Assembly (NCBI GenBank): GCA_964500775.1
Contig: CAZCQG010000005.1
Span: 1-64,000 of the forward strand
DNA from: CAZCQG01 sp964500775
Lineage (GTDB): Bacteria > Campylobacterota > Campylobacteria > Campylobacterales > CAZCQG01
Direction: 5' to 3'
DNA length: 64,000 nucleotides
This document shows, one piece after another, positions 34,829-42,514 of the stretch. The stretch's first letter is position 1, and every line of letters starts with the position of its first letter. The position numbers and the translations under genes were made by a program. The notes beneath the pieces are model-generated. The model had not been told where the DNA came from. It made no database searches and saw nothing but the letters and a program-made list of their open reading frames with translations.

Positions 34829-35568
34829 TACTTAGCACCCTCGATACTTCCCTCGCCGAAGAGTCCGGGCAATATCCCCTCTGCATACACTTCGGCGCTC
34901 ATTTTGCGATTCTTCGGATTGACGCTTGGATAGACTTTTGCTATAACCCCTTCTCTTTGGGTCAAATCCCCGTCGACTCTATAAAGGAATCTATCCCCTT
35001 TTTTGACGCTATTCCAGTATTTTTCATCAAAACTCAATACGAGCTTGACCCTCTCTTTGGAAAAAATATCAAACAGAGTATCCCCTCCTCCGTTTATCCC
35101 TTCGCCTAGCTCTACGTATTTAGCGGCGATGATTCCTTCATAGGGGGCGGCGAGTATCGTTTTATCAAGGATCGCTTGTTTTTGTGCGACGAGATTCTCC
35201 CCTTTTTCTAGCTCGATAGCCTTGATGTCGCGCTCTAGTTTTATTTGCTCTAGTCGCTCCTCTTCTATCACCTCTTTTGCTTTGAGATAGCGCTCATAAG
35301 TGTCGTTTGCTTTTTTATAAGATAATTCTGCTGCTTTGAGGCTATTTTTGGCGAGTAGTAGATCACTTCTCTCGCTTTGATTTTTTAGCTCCAAAAGAAT
35401 CTCCCCTTTTTTCACCCTATCCCCAACCTCTACGTTTATCTTTCCGACGATACCGCTATATGCTAAAGCGAGTGAAGATTCCTTCTCCCCGACTACGTCA
35501 AACGTCGCATATACCCCCTCACCGAAAACAAATGTCGCCAAAATCGATAGAATCGCCAAAAACCTCAT
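34828..35568 (-). CDS. RND efflux pump periplasmic adaptor (MFP)
   Basis: 246 residues from ATG 35568 (MRFLAILSILATFVFGEGVYATFDVVGEKESSLALAYSG). A signal peptide is followed by a lipoyl-like half (GIVGKINVEVGDRVKKGEILLEL), an alpha-hairpin (about 70-135) and the second lipoyl half (LAAPYEGIIAAKYVELGEGI), then a beta-barrel. It is short for the family because the C-terminal membrane-proximal domain is abbreviated. The longer frame from 35640 overlaps tetR and has no signal-like start, so I reject it. ATGA overlap with the tetR stop. Confidence 0.85.
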   Translation of the reverse strand: MRFLAILSILATFVFGEGVYATFDVVGEKESSLALAYSGIVGKINVEVGDRVKKGEILLELKNQSERSDLLLAKNSLKAAELSYKKANDTYERYLKAKEVIEEERLEQIKLERDIKAIELEKGENLVAQKQAILDKTILAAPYEGIIAAKYVELGEGINGGGDTLFDIFSKERVKLVLSFDEKYWNSVKKGDRFLYRVDGDLTQREGVIAKVYPSVNPKNRKMSAEVYAEGILPGLFGEGSIEGAK

Positions 35569-36179
35569 CGCTTTTCCTTTGTGATTGATTGTAAAACCAT
35601 ACGAATACTTTTGATATTTTCCTCGCTCGCCCTCTCGCAATCTAGCGCAAACCCTTTTGAAACCACGACTGCTCCCAAGGTCTGCTCTATGAGTTGCAAA
35701 GCAAGCTTCTCGCTCTCTACTTCGTAAAACTCCTCACGCTCTATCCCCTCTTTTAACAGTCCGCTTAGAATCTGAATATCTATCTCGATTTTTTCGCGAA
35801 ACTTATGGAGAAAAATCTCGCAATGGTTGAGCAATAGCGCTCCTAAAAACTCTTGGTACAAGCGCAATAATTTATCCTTGGAATCTTGGGGTAAAAATTT
35901 CTCGTACGAGAAAAAATCGATTATCTTCTCTTGGGCGCTTTTATTCTTCGATGCCGCTTCTTCTAAATAGTGCGCCCTTTGTTCGAGCACCATCTCCCAA
36001 ATTTCTAATACTATCTCTTCTTTATTCGCAAAATAAAGATAAAGCGTCCCTTTTCCTATAGAAGCGCTCTGCGCTATCTCGGCGACGCTACTTTTTTGCA
36101 GCCCTTTTTGGGCAAATACGTCTATGGAAGCGAGGGCAATATCTCTTTTCTTTTTCTCTTTATCGATGATTTTGGGCAT
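35565..36179 (-). CDS. TetR-family repressor of the RND operon
   Basis: 204 residues. N-terminal helix-turn-helix: RDIALASIDVFAQKGLQKSSVAEIAQSASIGKGTLYLYFANKEEIVLEI, the TetR/AcrR signature. The C-terminal ligand/dimer domain is divergent, as always in the family. It is the first gene of the operon with the efflux adaptor and transporter, so it is most likely an autorepressor relieved by a pump substrate. A matching operator lies just upstream (36193-36209). Confidence 0.9.
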   Translation of the reverse strand: MPKIIDKEKKKRDIALASIDVFAQKGLQKSSVAEIAQSASIGKGTLYLYFANKEEIVLEIWEMVLEQRAHYLEEAASKNKSAQEKIIDFFSYEKFLPQDSKDKLLRLYQEFLGALLLNHCEIFLHKFREKIEIDIQILSGLLKEGIEREEFYEVESEKLALQLIEQTLGAVVVSKGFALDCERASEENIKSIRMVLQSITKEKR

Positions 36180-36192
36180 AGCGCTCCTTTTA

Positions 36193-36209
36193 TGACTGAC
36201 TGTCGGTCA
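36193..36209. promoter_or_regulatory. Palindromic operator of the RND operon
   Basis: TGACTGAC-T-GTCGGTCA, 17 bases, seven of eight pairs in the arms, 14 bases before the tetR start codon. Such TGACyGACnGTCrGTCA sites are typical TetR/AcrR operators. Confidence 0.75.
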
Positions 36210-36302
36210 TTATAAAACGTGTTTACTTAGGATTCATATTTATTCACGATAAGTTCACGAAAATATCGGAAAATTGACAAAATACAACGTAAGGAGTTTA
36301 CG

Positions 36303-36815
36303 ATGAAAAAATTTCTCTCTTTAGCAAGTCTTTTGCCGATGCTACTTTTAGCTGACGGGGGTGCGAGCTTTAGCATCCCCGTAACCCACAGCGAACCTAT
36401 TTATAGAGATATAGTCACGAAAGTACCTCATACCGAGTGCAAAGACGAAAGTGTGCGAGTAGAGGTCGATTGCGGCGGCGAAAGAGTCGATAGAAATGCT
36501 TTAGGATTTGATACGCTTCTAGGGGTAGCCGCGGGGGTAGCTTTGGGAAATCAAATAGGGAAAGACCGTACTAAAGACGTCGCGAGAGTCATCGGAGGAA
36601 TCGGCGGGGGAATCTTGGCAAACCAAATACGCAAAGATAACTCCCAAACCTGTTACACCACGAGGACGCAAGAGCGCTGCACTACGGTATACGACGAACG
36701 TATAGAGCGAGAGGTCGTGGCGTATCGACTCTGCGGCGAGATAAACGGACATAAGATTTGCACCGAATCTCCGAGAAAAAAAGAGTATATTGAGGTATAT
36801 GCGAGTGCAAATTAA
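36303..36815 (+). CDS. Glycine-zipper envelope protein
   Basis: 170 residues: a signal peptide (MKKFLSLASLLPMLLLADG), a Cys-containing region (ECKDESVRVEVDCGG), then a glycine-zipper hairpin (LGFDTLLGVAAGVALGNQIGKDRTKDVARVIGGIGGGILANQI), and a second Cys-rich tail (QTCYTTRTQERCTTVYDE...CGEINGHKIC). The zipper is of the 'glycine zipper 2TM' type found in outer-membrane lipoproteins and colicin-like proteins, but the lipobox is missing. Function unknown; envelope localisation is likely. Confidence 0.65.
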   Translation: MKKFLSLASLLPMLLLADGGASFSIPVTHSEPIYRDIVTKVPHTECKDESVRVEVDCGGERVDRNALGFDTLLGVAAGVALGNQIGKDRTKDVARVIGGIGGGILANQIRKDNSQTCYTTRTQERCTTVYDERIEREVVAYRLCGEINGHKICTESPRKKEYIEVYASAN

Positions 36816-36934
36816 AATCTCTTTGTAATCAGCTTGGAGTATAATTTGTCTTAAACAACGAAACCTCCGTGCAAGCTTTGCTCTTCGCGGTTGCCGCACG
36901 ACAGGGTTCGTATTTTGAATATTCCGAGGGAAAA

Positions 36935-38302
36935 ATGAAGTACATCACCGAAGAGACGAGCAAGCTGATAAAAGAGAGTAAGTTGCAAATAAAGAGTTTG
37001 GGCGAGCAAAAATACGAATCGCCCTTTAGTTTCAGCATATGTCAAGAGGAGAGAAATATTGGATTCTTCGAGGACGACGACAGAGTCATAGCCATCATCG
37101 ACACCAAAACACTCAACGGTGATTTTAAAAAAATAAGCGATTTACCCGCGTTTGAAAAAGCGGGTCCGAGAGAAAAACTCTATTTCAAGCCCGGCTCGAC
37201 ATACAGCGCGATAGTGACGTGCGGCGGACTTTGCCCGGGATTAAACGCCGTTATCAGATCACTGGTGATGATGAGCTGGTATCGGTATGGCAACCATAAA
37301 ATCTACGGGATAAAATTCGGATACAACGGACTTTCGTCAAAAAATAAGGTCGATCCTTTAGAGCTCACCCCCGATCTCGTGCGCGACATAGGACTGCACG
37401 GCGGGACGTTTTTGGGTTCTAGCCGCGGCGCACCTCCGGTGGAAGAGATGGTGGATAGACTAGAAGAGCTCAAAATCGACGTACTGTATGTAATCGGCGG
37501 AGACGGCACGCAAAAAGGGGCATTGCGAATCATAGAAGAGATCGAAAAACGCGGTCTTGCCATCTCGGTAGTGGGAATCCCAAAGACTATTGACAACGAC
37601 ATCGAAGTTATCGATAGATCGTTTGGCTTTGAATCTGCGTTTTCAAAAGCGTGCGAAGCTATCTACTCGGGCTCTATCGAAGCCAAAGGGGCGCCTAATT
37701 GTATCTCTATCGTTAAGGTGATGGGGCGTGATAGCGGGTTTATCGCCGCGCGCTCTACGGTCGCTACCAATCTCGTAAATTTTTGCCTCGTGCCCGAAAT
37801 AGAGTTTGACATAGAAGGGGAAAACGGCTTGCTTGAGCATATGGAGCAGAGAATCCGTACCCGCGGAAATTGCGTCATCGTCGTCGCCGAAGGTGCGGGG
37901 CAAAAATTCTTTGAAGGGGAAAGTGGACTAGATGCTTCGGGCAATAAAATACTCCAAGACATCGGTCTGTATCTCAAAGATAAGATAAAACACTACTTTG
38001 ATAGTAAAAAAATAGAGACCACCATAAAATACATCGATCCAAGCTACATCATACGAAGTTGCCCGCCTACCCCTAGCGATATGTATTTTTGTTCACAACT
38101 CGCTCAAATGGCAGTACACGCCGCTATGGCTGGAAAAACGGGAATGGTCGTAGGGCTAGTGCATAATAAATACGTTCATATTCCGATGGAGCTTGCCACG
38201 CTCCAAAGAAAGCGCATCCATCCTCATTCACAGCTTTGGCACTCCGTCATTGAGGCTACGGGGCAACCCAATTTTATGAAAAGTAGTTGCGAACTTAAAT
38301 AG
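36935..38302 (+). CDS. pfkA: 6-phosphofructokinase, probably ATP-dependent (plant/long type)
   Basis: 455 residues from ATG 36935 with GAGGG upstream. TCGGLCPGLNAVIRSLV, KFGYNGLSSKN, GGTFLGSSRG, VIGGDGTQKGALRIIEEI, GIPKTIDNDIEVIDRSFGFESAF and MGRDSGFIAARSTVA give the fold: GGDGT (Gly where pyrophosphate-dependent enzymes have Asp) suggests ATP as donor, and PKTIDND holds the catalytic Asp. It phosphorylates fructose 6-phosphate. The upstream in-frame extension to 36869 lacks a credible start. Isolated gene; phosphofructokinase is rare in Campylobacterota that rely on gluconeogenesis. Confidence 0.85.
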   Translation: MKYITEETSKLIKESKLQIKSLGEQKYESPFSFSICQEERNIGFFEDDDRVIAIIDTKTLNGDFKKISDLPAFEKAGPREKLYFKPGSTYSAIVTCGGLCPGLNAVIRSLVMMSWYRYGNHKIYGIKFGYNGLSSKNKVDPLELTPDLVRDIGLHGGTFLGSSRGAPPVEEMVDRLEELKIDVLYVIGGDGTQKGALRIIEEIEKRGLAISVVGIPKTIDNDIEVIDRSFGFESAFSKACEAIYSGSIEAKGAPNCISIVKVMGRDSGFIAARSTVATNLVNFCLVPEIEFDIEGENGLLEHMEQRIRTRGNCVIVVAEGAGQKFFEGESGLDASGNKILQDIGLYLKDKIKHYFDSKKIETTIKYIDPSYIIRSCPPTPSDMYFCSQLAQMAVHAAMAGKTGMVVGLVHNKYVHIPMELATLQRKRIHPHSQLWHSVIEATGQPNFMKSSCELK

Positions 38303-38325
38303 CACTTTTAGATAGGGGAATCTCC

Positions 38326-40305
38326 CTATCGCTTCCCATCCACGTTAGCAGAGGGTTGACCGAAGTAATACCCTTGGGCATAATCAACCCCTATCTCTTT
38401 TATGATGTCGTATATCTCTTTTGAATAGACGTACTCGGCGATAGTGCGTATCCCCATCTTGCTTGCAAAATCAACGATAGTCTGCGTCACCATCCGCGCA
38501 TTTTTGTCGGTGGTGATGTTTTTAATCATAGAGCCGTCTATTTTGATAAAATCGACTTGCAGTTTTAAGAGATACTCAAAGTTTGAATACCCCGTACCGA
38601 AGTCATCGATAGAGATTTTCGCACCGAGTTTTTTGAGCTTGTGGACAAAATATATCACCCCTTCAAACGTCTCGATTCCTTCTGATTCTATGATCTCTAC
38701 CACCATCCTATCTTTGAATTCGCCGCTTGAGAGCTCCTGCTCGATATACGAAGCGACCTCTTTGTTTAAAATATCTTCTATCGAGAGATTGACCGAGAAT
38801 TGGAACTTGCTATGCCTAAACGTCTCAAACGTATGGCGCAAAACCGCGATGGTGAGTTTATGGTATATCTTGTTCTTTTTGGCTAATTCTAAAAAGTGTA
38901 TCGGGGAGATAAACTCTCCCGTATCATCTTCCATACGCATCAATGTTTCGTATTTGACTATCTTTCCGCTTTGGCATTCGGCTATAGGCTGATAGAGTGC
39001 GACGATTTTATCGTTTTGCAGCGCTTTATTGAGACGTTTCGTCCAGTTGATATTTAGCTCGTAGCGCTGTTTTGCCTGCATGCTCTCATCATAGGTCAAT
39101 TGGTGTTTTTTCTCTTTTTTCGCCACTTTTAACGCAATATCGGCATTAGGCAAAAGCATCAATGAGCCATACGAGATTCCCGCCGTGACCCGTATACAAA
39201 TACATTCATTCCCATCCACGATAAATTGTTTTTTGGATATGGCATTGATGATGTACGTCGCTAGCGCCTCAAACTCTCTTAAATCCATCTCGCCGGTACT
39301 CAAATAGGCAAATTCATCGGCGTGCAACCTATATATTTTTCTAGGATTGGGGAGGAGTTTTTTGAGGAATTCAGCAAGCTCAACAAGCACCCTATCCCCG
39401 ATCTCAGGACCGTAGAGATTGGTAAGCTCTTGGAATCTATCGATATTTATGATCATCAAAAGAGATTCTATGCTCGCGTCTATATCTTCTAATATGCTAT
39501 GGCGATTTCGCACTCCCGTGAGAGCATCGTTATAAAATTGGTATTCGATAGAATCCAACATTCCGTTAAAAACGGTCTGCATCGAACGAATCTCTTCTAT
39601 ATTATCATCGATACTCACCCGTTTTTTTATATCTTTGCTATTTTTGATGAGATTGACGGTTTTGACGAAATTGCGCATAGGGGTTAAGAGATATTTGTGG
39701 AAATTTAAAAAGAGTGCGACAAAGGTCGCCATCGAGAAAATCACCATAAAAATCATAAAAAAGTTTATGACCTGCCCCAAAGAGACCTTAAGCTCTCCCA
39801 CGGGATAGGAGATATGTATCACCCCGAGTATGTCGTTAGTTTGTACGTTCGTATGACATTTTCGACACTCATTTTGAGCTTTGACGGGAAAATAGTAATC
39901 GATGATGTCGTTTTTTCTAATATCTAGAATCTCTTTGCCTTCAAGTGCGTTTTTGAGATTGTGATTCTTCTCTCTTTGCTCCGCATCGGATTCTATATCC
40001 CCGAATAACGCGGCAACCAAAGTACTTCTATACGCTTTTATCGCTAGTTTTTCATCTACGCCGTTGAGACGACCTACGATGGTATTGAGGTCATCTTTAT
40101 TCCAGCCTCGCGCCATAGCGGCATAGAGGGTCTCGAATACAAGGGTACTTGTTTTTCTCGCGTCTACTTGGGCGAGATTCTCTATGGCTTCACGTTTGAT
40201 ATATTCTCCGTAGAAGAGCGAAGCGACAAGAGTGACAAAGAGCATCGTGGCGATGATTTTTGCGGTGATTCTCGTGTATGTGGTATTCTTTACATCTTGT
40301 TTCAT
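38326..40305 (-). CDS. Membrane GGDEF-EAL protein with periplasmic CXXCH (heme-binding) sensor domain
   Basis: 659 residues from ATG 40305. Membrane helix at about 15-33, periplasmic domain with NECRKCHTNVQ, a CXXCH heme-attachment motif near residue 148 in a DUF3365/Tll0287-like context (FPVKAQNECRKCH, ILGVIHISYPV), second helix at about 176-199, then HAMP-like linker. The GGDEF domain (about 250-410) reads RLHADEF, so the cyclase site is degenerate. The EAL domain looks active: YETLMRMED, NLSIEDIL, EIIESEGIE, IDDFGTGYSNFEYL, AEYV, YAQGYYF. So it is probably a heme-sensing c-di-GMP phosphodiesterase (inference). Confidence 0.8.
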   Translation of the reverse strand: MKQDVKNTTYTRITAKIIATMLFVTLVASLFYGEYIKREAIENLAQVDARKTSTLVFETLYAAMARGWNKDDLNTIVGRLNGVDEKLAIKAYRSTLVAALFGDIESDAEQREKNHNLKNALEGKEILDIRKNDIIDYYFPVKAQNECRKCHTNVQTNDILGVIHISYPVGELKVSLGQVINFFMIFMVIFSMATFVALFLNFHKYLLTPMRNFVKTVNLIKNSKDIKKRVSIDDNIEEIRSMQTVFNGMLDSIEYQFYNDALTGVRNRHSILEDIDASIESLLMIINIDRFQELTNLYGPEIGDRVLVELAEFLKKLLPNPRKIYRLHADEFAYLSTGEMDLREFEALATYIINAISKKQFIVDGNECICIRVTAGISYGSLMLLPNADIALKVAKKEKKHQLTYDESMQAKQRYELNINWTKRLNKALQNDKIVALYQPIAECQSGKIVKYETLMRMEDDTGEFISPIHFLELAKKNKIYHKLTIAVLRHTFETFRHSKFQFSVNLSIEDILNKEVASYIEQELSSGEFKDRMVVEIIESEGIETFEGVIYFVHKLKKLGAKISIDDFGTGYSNFEYLLKLQVDFIKIDGSMIKNITTDKNARMVTQTIVDFASKMGIRTIAEYVYSKEIYDIIKEIGVDYAQGYYFGQPSANVDGKR

Positions 40306-40454
40306 ATGTGCACCCGCAGTTTTAATAATGACGCAATGTAGCATATTTTGCTTAATGCCCCGCTTTCGGCAGATAGCCTAATTTTTATACAAATATATCG
40401 AATAATCTATAATCAATAAAATTATAATTCCAATAAAAACACGTAAGGTTGCCT

Positions 40455-40763
40455 ATGGATTCACCGCGAATTGATGAGAGATACGTCAGTTTTGAGAATA
40501 TCGATTGTTTTTTAAATGCCTGCCTCGTTGTAGACTGCGTACTGGAAGTACTCAAAGAGGAAAAAAACAGGAACAAATACTGGGAAAAAGTCCTCCCCTC
40601 TATCCCGCAAGCATACTACGACAGAGACGCAAAAGAGGATAAAAGCGAGGCGCTGCTCTATTTTGTTTGCTCAAACGTTTTTTACATCGAAGAGTTATTT
40701 GAAAAAGCCGAGTACGAACCGGGGATACTCGCACTTAGAAGGTGTGAGCTAGAGTGTTGCTAA
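40455..40763 (+). CDS. cowN: CowN, nitrogenase protection from carbon monoxide
   Basis: 102 residues from ATG 40455 (MDSPRIDERYVSFENIDCFLNACLVVDCVLEV). The 'RYVSFxxIDC' N-terminal motif, the NRNKYWEKVLPS middle (compare FWxxFL) and the C-terminal ...ELFEKAEYEPGILALRRCELECC with the Glu-Cys-Cys end are the CowN signature. CowN, described first in Rhodospirillum rubrum, sustains N2-dependent growth when CO is present. No nif gene lies in the window, so its nitrogenase partner is elsewhere. A weak -24/-12-like string upstream lacks the GG and is not counted. It overlaps the convergent gene by 15 bases. Confidence 0.85.
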   Translation: MDSPRIDERYVSFENIDCFLNACLVVDCVLEVLKEEKNRNKYWEKVLPSIPQAYYDRDAKEDKSEALLYFVCSNVFYIEELFEKAEYEPGILALRRCELECC

Positions 40764-41249
40764 AAGATATGAGAGGCGCATAGATGCTTCGCTATTTCCT
40801 TTCAGCCAAGCAAGAAGACTCTCCCCGCCCTCTTTCACGTTTGAAAAACCTCTCTCCGTAGCGTTGAGCTCAAAACCTCTGTGCACTAGAGCCGCACTCT
40901 CCTCCTCGCTCACTCCGAATAGCTTGGAAAAAATATCGCTCGCCACGGCACTAAATATCTCGTGGTATTGTTGTGCGTATTGGAGGTCGTATTGTTGGCA
41001 CAAAAAATCTATCGCTCCCAATACGAAGGGGACGATAACGTCTCTATTCTCTTCTTTTTGCAAAAGCTTGCGCCTCGCCTCTAGCATCAGCTTCTCTTTG
41101 GTCGTATCACCGCTATTTTCTTCGGAAAACTCCCCCATATCTATAAGCTCTAGCGTACTCATAATCAGCGAAGCGCTCATAAAATTATCCATCACCTCGT
41201 GTATGACGGCATAGGGCACTTCTACTCTTTTTTGATTCTTACTTTTCAT
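40749..41249 (-). CDS. Protein of unknown function
   Basis: 166 residues from ATG 41249, preceded by AAAGGAAACGG; the longer frame to 41333 is rejected because it lacks such a site. The sequence is helix-rich, with VPYAVIHEVMDNFMSASLIMSTLELID and DVIVPFVLGAIDFLCQQYDLQYAQQYHEIFSAVASDIFSKLFGVSEEES. No motif recognised and no signal or membrane segment. It is convergent with cowN (15-base overlap) and divergent from the receiver-kinase gene at 41342. A role linked to nitrogen fixation would be guesswork. Confidence 0.55.
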   Translation of the reverse strand: MKSKNQKRVEVPYAVIHEVMDNFMSASLIMSTLELIDMGEFSEENSGDTTKEKLMLEARRKLLQKEENRDVIVPFVLGAIDFLCQQYDLQYAQQYHEIFSAVASDIFSKLFGVSEEESAALVHRGFELNATERGFSNVKEGGESLLAWLKGNSEASMRLSYLLATL

Positions 41250-41341
41250 CCGTTTCCTTTTTATTATCATTATTCTAACATTTTTAGACAAAAGTAAAAA
41301 ACACTCGTTATAATGGATGTAAATTTTCGACAAGAAGCCTG

Positions 41342-42514
41342 ATGAGAAGTACCCTACTGATTGTGGACGATGAGCCTGCCAATATAAAAATTCTTACCGA
41401 GATACTCCATCGCGATTATGAGTTATTGATCGCCACCGACGGAGAGAGGGCGATAGAGATTGCCAAGAGCGAATTACCCGAGTGCATCTTACTTGACGTG
41501 GAAATGCCGATTATGGACGGATACGCGGTTTGCAAAAAAATCAAAGAAATAGAGGCTTGCGAAAATATCCCCATCATTTTCGTCACCGCTAAATCAGACG
41601 ATGAAGACGAAGAGTACGGATTTAGTCTCGGCGCGGTCGACTATATCAAAAAACCTTATAGAATCTCTTCAATCACGGCTCGAATCAATACCCACCTGAA
41701 ACTCTACGAGCAAGAGAAGTTATTGCGAAACTTTAACGATGCGCTCGTAGAGCAAGTGGAGCTTGAGGTCGCCAATAGAATGAAAGCCGAAGCAGAAAAA
41801 AAAGCGCAAGACATTATCTTGATGCAACAAACAAAACTCGCCGAAACCGGAGAGATGCTAAGTGCCATAGCCCACCAATGGAAGCAGCCGCTTAATACCA
41901 TCTCTTTACTCACCGGACTCATTTACGAAGGGGTACGCTACGAGGATATTCCCGCCGAAGAGTTGTACGACTACTGCGATTCTATCAACGAACAAGTGCA
42001 GTTTATGGCGCAAACCGTAAACGATTTTAGAAATTTCCTCTCGCCAAATAAAGAAAAAGCGGTATTTAACCCCAAAGAGGCGATGAACGTGATGCTACGG
42101 ATGATAGGGCACCAACTAAAAAAAGAGTGTATCGCGACCGAAATATCCCGAAGCGAGGCGTATCTTGTCTACGGTATGGAGAATGAACTCAAGCAGGTGT
42201 TTTTAAACCTACTCAAAAATTCCAAGGACGCATTTGGAGAAGAGGTAAAAGAGAAGCGAATCGCCATCGACTTTTTTACAGAAGAAGATGTGGGACGCAT
42301 AGTGTTTTGCGATAATGCCGGCGGCATACCCGCACATCTTTTGCCCGATAGACTCTTTGAATCCTACGTCACCACCAAGGGAGAGGAAGGTACGGGCATC
42401 GGACTACAAATATCTAAAAGAATCATTGAGCAGAATTTCGGCGGGAAAATAGTCGCCTACAATACGCACGAGGGGGCTTGTTTTGAGATCTCGCTCCCTT
42501 TAGCCAAAAGATAG
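41342..42514 (+). CDS. Response regulator-histidine kinase fusion (soluble)
   Basis: 390 residues. Residues about 4-120 are a receiver (LLIVDDEPANIKILTEIL, phospho-acceptor in CILLDVEMPIMDGYAV, AVDYIKKPY). A coiled coil (about 125-165) leads to a kinase H-box MLSAIAHQWKQPLNTISLLTGL and an ATPase domain: N-box ELKQVFLNLLKNSKDAF, DNAGGI, GEEGTGIGLQISKRIIEQ. No membrane helix. The N-terminal receiver means the kinase is probably switched by an upstream phosphorelay. Its 3' end overlaps the large hybrid kinase by 15 bases (convergent), and that kinase carries an HPt that could feed it. Confidence 0.88.
   Translation: MRSTLLIVDDEPANIKILTEILHRDYELLIATDGERAIEIAKSELPECILLDVEMPIMDGYAVCKKIKEIEACENIPIIFVTAKSDDEDEEYGFSLGAVDYIKKPYRISSITARINTHLKLYEQEKLLRNFNDALVEQVELEVANRMKAEAEKKAQDIILMQQTKLAETGEMLSAIAHQWKQPLNTISLLTGLIYEGVRYEDIPAEELYDYCDSINEQVQFMAQTVNDFRNFLSPNKEKAVFNPKEAMNVMLRMIGHQLKKECIATEISRSEAYLVYGMENELKQVFLNLLKNSKDAFGEEVKEKRIAIDFFTEEDVGRIVFCDNAGGIPAHLLPDRLFESYVTTKGEEGTGIGLQISKRIIEQNFGGKIVAYNTHEGACFEISLPLAKR

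Noticed and set aside
40345..40454. A sigma-54-like promoter before cowN (TGTAGC-N5-TTGCT)
   Set aside because: The -24 element lacks the invariant GG, and no UAS is visible; too weak to report as a promoter.
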